DNA from: Acidimicrobiales bacterium
GTDB taxonomy: Bacteria > Actinomycetota > Acidimicrobiia > Acidimicrobiales > SZUA-35
DNA length: 64,000 nucleotides
Direction of reading: 5' to 3'
Assembly: GCA_020629155.1 (NCBI GenBank)
Contig: JAHDDW010000004.1
Span: 68,018 to 132,017 of the forward strand
Shown in pieces: positions 7,927-15,764 of the stretch (positions are counted from its first letter, which is position 1; the number at the start of each line of letters is the position of its first letter). The position numbers and the translations under genes were made by a program. The notes under the pieces are model-generated. The model saw nothing but the letters and a program-made list of their open reading frames with translations. It had not been told where the DNA came from and searched no databases.

Positions 7927-9246
7927 ATGGCCCTCACACAATATAGATATAGCGATTTAACCGCAGAGCAGCGAGCAGCGCTATGTTTGCGACCAGGTGT
8001 TGACATTGGTGATGCTATCAAGGTGGTTACTCCCATAGCTGAAGCTATTAAGAGTGAAGGCGATGCTGCGCTAACAAAATTTACGAAACAATTTGACGGG
8101 GCTGATCTGCAAGGCCCAGAGTTTCTTGTTTCTCCTGAAGAGATCGAAGCCAGCGCAACACACGTTAGCGAAGAGTTCAAATCGTCGCTTGCAATTGCGA
8201 TTACTAACGTCAGAAAATTTCATGAACTGCAAGGGGCGCAAGCATCGAAAGGTTATAGCGTCGAAACCTCGCCAGGTGTAAAATGCAGCCGCAAGTTCAC
8301 ACCGCTCGAAGCTATTGGCATCTATGTGCCTGCTGGTTCTGCTGCGTTATATAGCTCAATGTATATGGCTGCTATTCCAGCGCAAATCGCTGGCTGTGAA
8401 CGTCTTGTTGTTTGCATCCCACCGAACACACAGGGCGAAGTTATCCCTGAAATGCTCTACACCGCTAAAGTTCTCGGCATCACCGAGGTCTATAAAGCTG
8501 GGGGAGCGCAAGCCATTTTCGCTATGGCCTATGGCACAGAAACAATCAAGCCTGTCTACAAAATATTTGGCCCAGGCAACCAATATGTTGTGGCAGCGAA
8601 ATATATTGCGTCGCTCACCTGTGGTGACACCGATATGGTCGCTGGCCCAACCGAGGCGATGGTTATCGCAGATGCCTCTTCTAACCATGAGTTTATTGCC
8701 GCCGATTTGTTGGCACAAGCTGAGCATGGTGTTGATTCACAAGTTGTGCTTGTCACGGTTGACGAGACGGTTATAGCTGGTGTGCAAGAAGCAGTCAATC
8801 GTCAAACACAAGCGCTTGAACGCAAAGAAGAGATTCTAGGATGTCTAGAAAACAGTTTTGCTCTTGTCTGCGAGACTATAGAAGAAGTTATGGCGTTCGC
8901 TAATGCGTATGCCGCTGAACACTTACTTATCGGCGTTGATGACTACCAGCCATATGAAGAATTAGTGCGCAATGCCGGCTCGGTTTTTCTAGGACACCTT
9001 ACGCCAGAGTCGGCTGGCGATTATGCTAGTGGTACAAATCACGTGCTGCCGACCTCAGGTTCAGCTCGTTATGCGGGCGGCCTCAAGGTTGAAGATTGCG
9101 GTAAATATGTGACCTTCCAAACGATAACGCCTGAAGGTCTCAAAAACGTTGGCCCAGCCGTCGAAGTGCTAGCACGTGGAGAAGGACTAGACGCTCACGC
9201 GAATGCAGCCACCGTGCGTCTACAAAAGTTAGAAGATGCAAAATAG
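7927..9246 (+). CDS. hisD: Histidinol dehydrogenase
   Basis: HisD oxidises L-histidinol to L-histidine in two NAD-dependent steps, the last reactions of the pathway. The protein has 439 residues from the ATG at 7927, chosen because AGAGAGAAGAG lies directly upstream; an in-frame start 36 bp earlier lacks such a site. Landmarks are VPAGSAALYSSMYMAAIPA, KAGGAQAIFAMAYGTE, FGPGNQYVVAAK, DMVAGPTE, the zinc-site region LLAQAEHGVDSQ, and the C-terminal GTNHVLPT. It follows hisC on the same strand. Confidence 0.97.
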   Translation: MALTQYRYSDLTAEQRAALCLRPGVDIGDAIKVVTPIAEAIKSEGDAALTKFTKQFDGADLQGPEFLVSPEEIEASATHVSEEFKSSLAIAITNVRKFHELQGAQASKGYSVETSPGVKCSRKFTPLEAIGIYVPAGSAALYSSMYMAAIPAQIAGCERLVVCIPPNTQGEVIPEMLYTAKVLGITEVYKAGGAQAIFAMAYGTETIKPVYKIFGPGNQYVVAAKYIASLTCGDTDMVAGPTEAMVIADASSNHEFIAADLLAQAEHGVDSQVVLVTVDETVIAGVQEAVNRQTQALERKEEILGCLENSFALVCETIEEVMAFANAYAAEHLLIGVDDYQPYEELVRNAGSVFLGHLTPESAGDYASGTNHVLPTSGSARYAGGLKVEDCGKYVTFQTITPEGLKNVGPAVEVLARGEGLDAHANAATVRLQKLEDAK

Positions 9247-9265
9247 TGACTGGCATAGTTACATC

Positions 9266-9304
9266 TTGCCCCCCCATAAGTCTATTTTCGCCACTTATGG
9301 GCAA
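9266..9304 (+). terminator. Stem-loop after hisD
   Basis: CCCATAAGT (9273-9281) pairs with ACTTATGGG (9293-9301), and the flanking TTG/CAA can extend the stem around a run of C. There is no clear T-tract. It probably shapes the 3' end of the hisCD transcript. The rest of 9247-9407 shows no gene. Confidence 0.4.
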
Positions 9305-9407
9305 TAGGGTAAAACAAGGATAGATCCAGAGTCGTATCTTTTGGCCATTGCGTTCAATTGTCGTCAGCAGATCTAAGTTTCAAAGCCCGAGTGAATAGGA
9401 TCATTCC

Positions 9408-9938
9408 ATGAATATTGAGACGCCAGTTGTATTCTCTGACGGAACGACAGTTTTTAAAGAACTTGCATCGAAATACCTAACACACTCAGAAGGGCTGTTC
9501 ATTCTTGCACCTTCGGGAAGCGGTAAAAGCCACTATGTGAATGCACAGAAAGAGAAAAACTGGATAGATGGTGATTATCTCTGGCCGTTATGTGGGGCCG
9601 ATGTTACAGGTGATGAGTGGGGCTATGATTTTTCTGTCGTTATGGAAACAAACAATCGATGTGATGTTATAACTGAACAAGCTAAAAAGCTTGGGTTCTG
9701 GGTTATTGGGTCGTCAAATCATTGGCTTAGGCCTGACGCCATTGTGCTTCCTCACTGGTCGACACACAAAAAGTACATAAAAATGCGCGAACATACTGTC
9801 TATGATGGCGGCGCTAAAGAAGAAGACGTACAAGCAGTGCTGCAACATCGAAAGTGGATTCGTACATGGAAAAACAAAGGCGTCCCGAGCTTCGACTCTA
9901 TTGAAAAAGCTACGTCTTTTCTTGAACCAGCCGGCTAA
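9408..9938 (+). CDS. Orphan small P-loop protein
   Basis: A 176-residue protein with one clear motif, the Walker A loop APSGSGKSHY near residue 34, followed by WIDGDYLWPL near residue 52, which resembles the early part of small nucleotide or polynucleotide kinases. There is no obvious Walker B acidic strand; FWVIGSSNHWL near residue 98 is a possible core strand. ATG at 9408 has AGGATC upstream. It stands alone: hisD is behind it and a repeat cluster follows 20 bp after the stop. A kinase or NTPase of unknown substrate is the most that can be said. Confidence 0.65.
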   Translation: MNIETPVVFSDGTTVFKELASKYLTHSEGLFILAPSGSGKSHYVNAQKEKNWIDGDYLWPLCGADVTGDEWGYDFSVVMETNNRCDVITEQAKKLGFWVIGSSNHWLRPDAIVLPHWSTHKKYIKMREHTVYDGGAKEEDVQAVLQHRKWIRTWKNKGVPSFDSIEKATSFLEPAG

Positions 9939-9958
9939 AAAAAATGCTGAGAAGAGAC

Positions 9959-10107
9959 CCTAGATAGTTGATATCAAGCCTGTTCAGGTGGTCATTCCCA
10001 CGAAAGTGGGAATCTCTGCTGAACAAGATTCCCGATTTCTCGGGGGAGACCATCCCGGAATCAAGAGAGAGCAAAAACGATAGCGTTACTTGCGTGCAAA
10101 ATACTTT
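9959..10107 (+). repeat. Family 2 palindromic repeat, copy 1
   Basis: A 149-bp element present again in inverted orientation at 14584-14732, about nine in ten bases the same by eye. It carries two hairpins, ATTCCCACGAAAGTGGGAAT (9993-10012) and CCCGATTTCTCGGG (10031-10044), joined by a conserved linker, then a conserved tail (AATCAAGAGAGAGCAAAAAC). The first hairpin belongs to the widespread bacterial GTCATTCCC-type repeats. Its right end touches family 1 copy B. Confidence 0.8.
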
Positions 10108-10229
10108 AAGGCATCTCTAAAAGTGTAGATGCCCCTCTGTATTTCCGCTGCGCTCGGCGCGTTTCACGCAGTCTTTTGGCGGTTTTTGATTAAAGTGGTT
10201 CAGCAAAAAAAGAATAAATAGAGATAGTC
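10108..10229 (-). repeat. Family 1 dispersed palindromic repeat, copy B
   Basis: An inverted copy of the element at 6686-6807. Read on the minus strand it matches the T-rich left part (CTATCTCTATTT), the ACCGCCAAAA segment, the CTGCGTG-AAACGC core and the closing GGCATCT / AGATGCC hairpin. It directly follows family 2 copy 1, so 9959-10229 is a compound of both families. The remaining 10230-10330 shows no gene. Confidence 0.8.
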
Positions 10230-10330
10230 TTTAGAATTCCACATACCTTTGCAATCAACCATCTAGCATCGTAGCTGAAGCTGCTATGGTGTCGCGCCGA
10301 TCTTCTTGCTGACTGGAAAAAGAGGATTGT

Positions 10331-11314
10331 ATGAAACGCAGTAACTTTCTGAAAGCATTTGTTGTGGCGGCGCTAGTTTTTGTAGCCTCTGGCTGCTACA
10401 AAGTAGACTTCGACGCTTCGTTTGATAATGACGGCTCTGGTTCCTTGTCCTATATCATCGCTATCAACTATGAAGCATTCGCTGAACTTTCTGAACAGTC
10501 TGGTGAAGCAACGTCAAAAGAAGAAATCTGTAGTGAAAACGGAACCGAGCCAGACATTAGCGATTTGCCAGACAACGCAAAGGTTGCACCGTATGACCAA
10601 GATGGTTTTTGCGGCGTATCTGTAGAGCTAGAAATACCAGAAAATGATAACGTGATGGAAGAGCTTGCTGGAGTGGGCGGCCAAGATGAGCTAGACGGCC
10701 TAGTAATTGAAAAAGTTTCTGATGACACCTGGAAGTTCAGTCAGCCATCAGATGCTGCTGGTGTTGCTGGAGGCGAAACGGACCAGCTTGATGCAGCAAT
10801 TCTAGAGTCTCTAGAAATATCATATAAAGTGACGTTGCCTGGCGCCGCTGGTGAAAATAACGCAGAAGATGTGTCAACGAAAGATGGGAAAACAACTTTT
10901 TCGTGGGGTTCTGATTCGGTGCTTGGAACCTCAGGTTTAAAGGCAACAACAGTTCCAAAAGGATCTGCAGGGGAAGTAGCTGCCTCGAACGATTCAGGCT
11001 CGAACAGTTCTGACTCTGGCAGCAAGGATTCTAATGAAGCTTCAGACAAAGACGGTGGCGAAAGCAATGAAGAAGATGTAAAGAACAAAGACAGCGAGTT
11101 TGCTGTTGCATCTGAAAATGCTGAATCGAACAGCAGCGACTCTGATGAAGACTCGTCTGATGAGTCAGATGAAGAAGAGGCCTCTAGCGATAAAGATGGT
11201 GGCTTCCCAATAATGCTGGCTGTTGGCGCTCCAATCATAATGCTGGCAGTAGCAGGGGGAGCGTTCCTGCTGATTCGGAGCCGTAAGTCAAACAAAAGCA
11301 GTCCTATGGCATAG
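10331..11314 (+). CDS. LppM-like lipoprotein with acidic linker and C-terminal membrane anchor
   Basis: A 327-residue exported protein. The N-terminus has a Lys/Arg start, a hydrophobic core and a lipobox-like ASGC at about residues 19-22, so Cys22 is a likely lipidation site. Residues 23-200 resemble the LppM/DUF3153 domain (repeated YKVDFDASF-type strands). Residues about 210-285 are a low-complexity Ser/Asp/Glu/Lys linker. A membrane helix (GFPIMLAVGAPIIMLAVAGG) near residues 290-312 is followed by a basic tail. A lipid anchor at one end and a membrane helix at the other is seen in some actinobacterial envelope proteins. AGAGGA precedes the ATG. The exact role is unknown. Confidence 0.75.
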   Translation: MKRSNFLKAFVVAALVFVASGCYKVDFDASFDNDGSGSLSYIIAINYEAFAELSEQSGEATSKEEICSENGTEPDISDLPDNAKVAPYDQDGFCGVSVELEIPENDNVMEELAGVGGQDELDGLVIEKVSDDTWKFSQPSDAAGVAGGETDQLDAAILESLEISYKVTLPGAAGENNAEDVSTKDGKTTFSWGSDSVLGTSGLKATTVPKGSAGEVAASNDSGSNSSDSGSKDSNEASDKDGGESNEEDVKNKDSEFAVASENAESNSSDSDEDSSDESDEEEASSDKDGGFPIMLAVGAPIIMLAVAGGAFLLIRSRKSNKSSPMA

Positions 11315-11417
11315 TCGATTCACATTAGTGTGTGGGTGATTAGCCAGCCGAATCGTAGAGAACTATCGTCGCAAGGGTATAGGTAGTTGAGGGCAATTTG
11401 TGGCCCTGCTTGCAATC

Positions 11418-11468
11418 TTGACCTTTTTGCTCGGGATTGTGTTAGGCTTAGCTCTCAGAGTAAGGAGC
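11418..11468 (+). promoter_or_regulatory. Candidate promoter and ribosome-binding site of the sulfite reductase gene
   Basis: TTGACC (11418-11423) and TAGGCT (11443-11448) are 19 bp apart, and AAGGAG (11462-11467) lies 8 bp before the ATG at 11476. The 160-bp gap before this gene holds no ORF. Confidence 0.4.
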
Positions 11469-11475
11469 TGCCCAT

Positions 11476-13260
11476 ATGACTTTGGTTGAAAATGAAAAAC
11501 TTGAGATAGCGCCAGATATTGCCGCCGACATTGCGAAGTTTCGTGATGTGCTTGAAGGCTTTAAAAAAGGTGAGATCGAAGAAGATGTGTTTAGGGTATT
11601 TCGTTTAACAAACGGCATCTATGGGCAGCGTCAAGGTGAAGAGAACCAGATGGTTCGCGTTCGCGTTCCTTATGGGCAGTTGTCACCTGCTCAGTTGCGT
11701 ATGTTTGCTCGTGTCGTTGACGAATATTCTCGCGGCTGGGGTCATATTACAACACGGCAGAACTTACAGATGCATTTTGTGCAACTTCCTAAAATCCCCG
11801 AGGTGCTTGAATTGCTAGGGTCGGTCGGTTTAAGCAGTCGTGAAGCTTGTGGCGACACTGTCCGCAACGTGCAGGGCTGCCATCTTGCTGGCGCTTGCCC
11901 GTTTGAAGTGATCGACATCTCTGCATGGGCTAAAGCTACCGATGAACATTTGCTGCGCAACTCGATAGCACAGCGCCTTCCACGTAAATTTAAAATAAAC
12001 TTTTCTGGTTGTGACACTGATTGTGGACAGGCAATGTTTAACGACGCTGGTGTTATCGCAGTAAACCGCAAACTTGATGACGGCACCTATGAGCAAGGTT
12101 TCAGAGTCTATGTAGCAGGTGGCCTTGGTGCTAACCCACACCCAGCGTTAGCGTTCGAAGAGTTTACTTCGAAAGAAGAATTGCTTCCAACAATCGAAGC
12201 GATCGTGCGTGTATTTGAACAAACAGGCAACCGCGCAAATAAGCTGCGCGCTCGTATGAAATGGGTTGTTGACGAGCTTGGTTGGGAAGAAACGCAGCAG
12301 CGTATTTTGAAATCGCGCCATTTGTTGCTGGCGTCGTCTAGCTGGCCTGGAGGCATCCCTGAAGCTGTTAAGCAGCTGGGTGATGCTCCTGCTGGCACGA
12401 ACCCTCAGATTACACCGACGCCTGTTGGGCAAGGTGTTGCTGTCAAGCTAACTGGTTCTTCGCCTTATGATCGTTGGGAGCAAGCGAACGTTGTGCGTGG
12501 CGTAGCCAACGGCACGGTAAGTGCTTATGCTTGGTGCCGCCTTGGCGATGTAACCTCGCAGCAGATGCGCGGTCTGGCTGACATTATCGAAGAGTTTAGT
12601 CTTGACGCTCGTGTTTCTAATCGTCAGAACTTTATTCTGCGTGATTTGAAAGAAAGTGATTTACCTGCCCTGTTTGATCGTCTCGTGCAGCTAGATATGG
12701 CGCAACCTGGTGCTGAGCTTAGCCGTGACGTTGTGTCATGCCCAGGTGCTGACACTTGTGGCCTAGCGATCACTCAATCTCGTGGTTTGGCGAAAGCAAT
12801 TGGCGAACGGCTTGAAACCGAAGGCCTCGCTGATGTTGGCGGCGTGCGATTCAACATTTCGGGTTGCACGAATTCATGTGGTCAACACCATACAGCCGAT
12901 ATTGGTTTCTTTGGTATCGAAAGGCGCTCTAATAAGACGGCAGTGCCTGGTTATCAGATGATGATTGGCGGCTACGTTGGCGAAGAGAAAATTCATTTCG
13001 GCCAGAAAACGATTCGTGTCGCTGCCAAGTACGCTCCTGACGCTGCTGTGCACGTGCTGCGACGGTTTGTCGATGAAAAACAAGCAGGGGAGTCATTTCG
13101 TGGTTGGATGGATCGAAGCGGCGGCGCGAAGGAAATCGCTGTTGGGTTGAAAGAGTTCTCAACGATTCCAACAATTGAAGAGTCGCCTGAGTTCTATGTC
13201 GACTTTGACGAGACGACACCGTTTAAAGTTGAAGTTGGCGAATCTGAATGCGCAACGTAG
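11476..13260 (+). CDS. Ferredoxin-dependent sulfite/nitrite reductase (siroheme, 4Fe-4S)
   Basis: A 594-residue assimilatory siroheme reductase. Two ferredoxin-like halves are visible: TTRQNLQMHF near residue 93 in the first and SNRQNFILRD near residue 378 in the second. The 4Fe-4S/siroheme cysteines are in SCPGADTCGLA (CX5C, near residue 421) and SGCTNSCGQH (CX3C, near residue 463). Family members reduce sulfite to sulfide or nitrite to ammonia by six electrons and are hard to separate by sequence alone. The DUF4202 gene 16 bp downstream fits the arrangement often seen with sulfur or nitrogen assimilation. No adenylylsulfate or nitrate reductase genes are in the window to decide. Confidence 0.92.
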   Translation: MTLVENEKLEIAPDIAADIAKFRDVLEGFKKGEIEEDVFRVFRLTNGIYGQRQGEENQMVRVRVPYGQLSPAQLRMFARVVDEYSRGWGHITTRQNLQMHFVQLPKIPEVLELLGSVGLSSREACGDTVRNVQGCHLAGACPFEVIDISAWAKATDEHLLRNSIAQRLPRKFKINFSGCDTDCGQAMFNDAGVIAVNRKLDDGTYEQGFRVYVAGGLGANPHPALAFEEFTSKEELLPTIEAIVRVFEQTGNRANKLRARMKWVVDELGWEETQQRILKSRHLLLASSSWPGGIPEAVKQLGDAPAGTNPQITPTPVGQGVAVKLTGSSPYDRWEQANVVRGVANGTVSAYAWCRLGDVTSQQMRGLADIIEEFSLDARVSNRQNFILRDLKESDLPALFDRLVQLDMAQPGAELSRDVVSCPGADTCGLAITQSRGLAKAIGERLETEGLADVGGVRFNISGCTNSCGQHHTADIGFFGIERRSNKTAVPGYQMMIGGYVGEEKIHFGQKTIRVAAKYAPDAAVHVLRRFVDEKQAGESFRGWMDRSGGAKEIAVGLKEFSTIPTIEESPEFYVDFDETTPFKVEVGESECAT

Positions 13261-13276
13261 GCGATCAGCTATCCTC

Positions 13277-13837
13277 ATGATTGAAACCATTTTTGCAGAA
13301 ATAGACAAGTTAAATAGCAGTGATCCTACGTTGCATGAAGGTAAGCCTTTAGCTATGGTGCATGGCCAGCTCGGATCTAAATGGTTAGCAGCGTTACAAT
13401 CAGATCCATCTGATATTTTGCAGATCGCTGTACGTGGCCATCACCTTTGCCGCTGGGAGCTGAAACGTAGTGACTACGAAGAAGGTCGCGCTGGTTATTT
13501 GCGGTGGCGTCGCGATAATAAAAAGCATCAAGCAAAAACTATGGATGCGATTTTAGCCTCGCATGGTTTAGGCGATGACGATCGTCAGCGTGCGAACTAT
13601 TTGTTGTTGCGAAAAGGCTTGGGTAAAGATGAAGAAACACAAACGCTTGAAGATTGTGCTTGTCTAGCTTTTCTAGAAACACAAATGGACGATATGGTGA
13701 CTCGCCTAGGTCATGATCATATGGTCAACGTTGTCAAAAAAACCTTAAAAAAAATGAGCACCGAAGCAATCGAACTCGCCGGAAACATCACGGTATCTGC
13801 TGCTTCATCGAAAGTACTTCAAGAAGCTGCATCATGA
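13277..13837 (+). CDS. DUF4202 domain protein
   Basis: A 186-residue protein matching DUF4202: AVRGHHLCRWELKRSDY near residue 56, GYLRWRR, then a helical body with LEDCACLAFLETQMDD near residue 128. The several conserved His and Asp/Glu positions suggest a metal-dependent HD-like fold, which is inference. The ATG at 13277 is chosen because the frame upstream overlaps the reductase gene; it begins 16 bp after that gene's stop. The tight pairing points to a role in sulfite or nitrite assimilation. No enzyme activity is assigned. Confidence 0.85.
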   Translation: MIETIFAEIDKLNSSDPTLHEGKPLAMVHGQLGSKWLAALQSDPSDILQIAVRGHHLCRWELKRSDYEEGRAGYLRWRRDNKKHQAKTMDAILASHGLGDDDRQRANYLLLRKGLGKDEETQTLEDCACLAFLETQMDDMVTRLGHDHMVNVVKKTLKKMSTEAIELAGNITVSAASSKVLQEAAS

Positions 13838-13881
13838 GCTGCGAGAAATGATTTTAGTTGATCTTGCTATGGCTTAGCGGA

Positions 13882-13887
13882 TAACCT
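13882..13887 (+). promoter_or_regulatory. Leaderless-type -10 box of the HAD gene
   Basis: TAACCT is followed by exactly 7 nt and then the ATG at 13895. No ribosome-binding site fits between. The same TANNNT-N7-start layout precedes tig, ndk and the GH13 gene in this window. Confidence 0.5.
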
Positions 13888-13894
13888 TAGACCC

Positions 13895-14545
13895 ATGCGA
13901 GCTTTTCTTTTTGACATGGACGGCACCTTGGTAGATAGCATGATGGCGCATTATCACGCCTGGCATGGCTTTCTTGAGAACCATGGGTTTGATGTGACCA
14001 TCGAAGAGTTAAAACAATTTATAGGTAAAGCAAACGATGTTATTGTCCCTTATTTTTGGGATGGATTAGACGATGCTGAAATCCAAAAGATAGGTGACGC
14101 TAAAGAAATTTTTTATCGTGAAAACTATGCAGCACAAGGAGCGCTTGTCCCTGGAGTTGTTGAATTTTTAGAAGAGGTCAAAGCGGCAGGAATCGCAACA
14201 GCGGTGTGTACTTCTGCCAACAAAGCAAATATGGACTTTACACTTGGCTTGCACTCGCTTCAGCAATACTTTGATGTGATGCTTTGCGTTGAGGACGTAA
14301 CGCACCCTAAACCGAACGCTGAAATGTATGAAAAGGCTGCTTCTCTACTTGAGGTAGATGCTAGTGATTGCATTGTCTTTGAAGATTCTTCTTCAGGGAT
14401 AGAAGCAGCAGCTAATGCGAGAATGGACATGGTGCTGCTTACGACAAGTTTGCCAGCTGAAACAAAAACTTCCCACCCTCATATTATGCATGCTATCGAT
14501 AGCTACAAATCGGCTTCTGAACTTCTCACAGTTAGAAACAAATGA
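13895..14545 (+). CDS. HAD-superfamily phosphatase, beta-phosphoglucomutase-like
   Basis: A 216-residue HAD hydrolase with a helical cap. Motif I is DMDGTLVDS at residue 7, motif II is VCTSANKAN near residue 108, motif III is the Lys in THPKPNAEMYEKA near residue 134, and motif IV is FEDSSSGIEAAANA near residue 160. The FEDSxxGIxAA pattern is typical of the beta-phosphoglucomutase and phosphatase subfamily acting on sugar phosphates. The context does not identify a substrate. A leaderless-type -10 box precedes the ATG. Confidence 0.88.
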   Translation: MRAFLFDMDGTLVDSMMAHYHAWHGFLENHGFDVTIEELKQFIGKANDVIVPYFWDGLDDAEIQKIGDAKEIFYRENYAAQGALVPGVVEFLEEVKAAGIATAVCTSANKANMDFTLGLHSLQQYFDVMLCVEDVTHPKPNAEMYEKAASLLEVDASDCIVFEDSSSGIEAAANARMDMVLLTTSLPAETKTSHPHIMHAIDSYKSASELLTVRNK

Positions 14546-14583
14546 GAAAGCTGGTTCACACAGCTTCAGTACGTCGAATTTTA

Positions 14584-14732
14584 AAATATTTTGCACGCAA
14601 GTAGCGCTATTGTTTTTGCTCTCTCTTGATTCCAGGGTGGTCATCCCCGAGAAATCGGGGATCTTGTCCAGCAAAGATTCCCACTTTCGTGGGAATGACG
14701 ACCTGAATAGGCTTGGAAACAACCATCTAGGT
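14584..14732 (-). repeat. Family 2 palindromic repeat, copy 2
   Basis: An inverted, near-identical partner of the element at 9959-10107, carrying both hairpins (14643-14662 and 14676-14695) and the conserved GTTTTTGCTCTCTCTTGATT tail. Its end lies inside the 3' end of the convergent transporter ATPase gene: the TAG stop (14727-14729) is within the repeat. The hairpins are placed to act as a 3' barrier for both flanking genes. Confidence 0.8.
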
Positions 14733-15764
14733 GTGTGCCTGCTTTTTAATGAAGTCGACGACTGTTTCGCCGTCGAGCTTCGGGCCGCTTGTGTGGAGGT
14801 GGCATCGAGAGAAACCATTGGCTGTAACTGTTGGGTCAGGCATTTCTTTTTTGCAAATGTCCATAGCTACAGGACATCTGTTAGCAAACGGGCAGCCCAT
14901 TGGAAGATTTGATGGACTTGGCGGTTCGGCGTTGATAAATGATTGGCGCAACGCCTTACGTTTTTCTTGCTGTTTCGGGTTTGGGACAGGTATCGAAGCC
15001 AGAAGCATCTTGGTATAGGGGTGTGTTGGTTCACTATAGAGTGTTTCTGTTTTGCCGAGCTCGACGAGGTAGCCCAGATACATCACGCCAACATCGGTTG
15101 CTATATGCTTCACAACCTCTAAATCATGGGCGATAAATAACAAAGCAAGCTGTTTTTCTTGCTGTATTTTTTTGAGCAGATTGATAATTTGGCTTTGAAT
15201 CGAGACATCAAGTGCGCTCGTTGCCTCATCAGCAATAAGTAGCTTTGGCTCAACTGCTAATGCACGTGCGATCGAGACACGCTGGCGCTGGCCGCCAGAT
15301 AGCTGATGTGGTTTGCGTTCAAGGAAATCGGCGGAAAGGCCGACAAGCGTTAGCAGCTCTCTGACTCGCTGGTTGCGAGTGTCTCTTCTTTTGATGCCAA
15401 GATGGCGAGTGATTGGGTCACCAACAATAACACCGACATCATGAAGCGGGTTCAACGAAGAGTATGGATCTTGTAAAACACCTTGGACATTTTTGCGGAA
15501 AGATAGCGAATCTTTTCTGTTTAGCTGCGTAACGTCTTGGCCCTCAAAGTTGATTGCACCTGAGTGCACGTCAGTTAGTTTCAATATCGCTTTCGCAAGT
15601 GTTGATTTGCCTGATCCTGATTCGCCGACAAGTCCCATCGTCTGTCCTGGACCTAGAGAAAAACTGACGCCATTGAGAGCTTTGACAGGTTTGGCGGCAG
15701 GGGAGAGAAGCTTTTTCGTTGGAGTGTAGCGAACATGAAGATTATCTAGCTCTAACATTGTCAC
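14727..15764 (-). CDS. Oligopeptide ABC transporter ATP-binding protein (OppF/DppF type)
   Basis: A 345-residue ABC ATPase. Walker A is GLVGESGSGKST near residue 40, the Q-loop region is VQGVLQDPYSSLNP, the signature is HQLSGGQRQRVSIARAL, Walker B is PKLLIADEATSALD, and the H-loop is FIAHDLEVV. The C-terminal oligopeptide-transporter domain (GCPFANRCPVA, near residue 295) is the Cys-rich region typical of this subgroup. The start overlaps the fused permease-ATPase gene by 4 bp, so translation is coupled. The stop codon falls inside a family 2 repeat. It powers uptake together with the ATPase half of the neighbouring fusion. Confidence 0.93.
   Translation of the reverse strand: MTMLELDNLHVRYTPTKKLLSPAAKPVKALNGVSFSLGPGQTMGLVGESGSGKSTLAKAILKLTDVHSGAINFEGQDVTQLNRKDSLSFRKNVQGVLQDPYSSLNPLHDVGVIVGDPITRHLGIKRRDTRNQRVRELLTLVGLSADFLERKPHQLSGGQRQRVSIARALAVEPKLLIADEATSALDVSIQSQIINLLKKIQQEKQLALLFIAHDLEVVKHIATDVGVMYLGYLVELGKTETLYSEPTHPYTKMLLASIPVPNPKQQEKRKALRQSFINAEPPSPSNLPMGCPFANRCPVAMDICKKEMPDPTVTANGFSRCHLHTSGPKLDGETVVDFIKKQAHT

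Noticed and set aside
9959-10107. CRISPR-like or insertion-sequence reading of the hairpin repeats
   Set aside because: There are no regularly spaced direct repeats with unique spacers, and no transposase ORF; the elements are short palindromic repeats.
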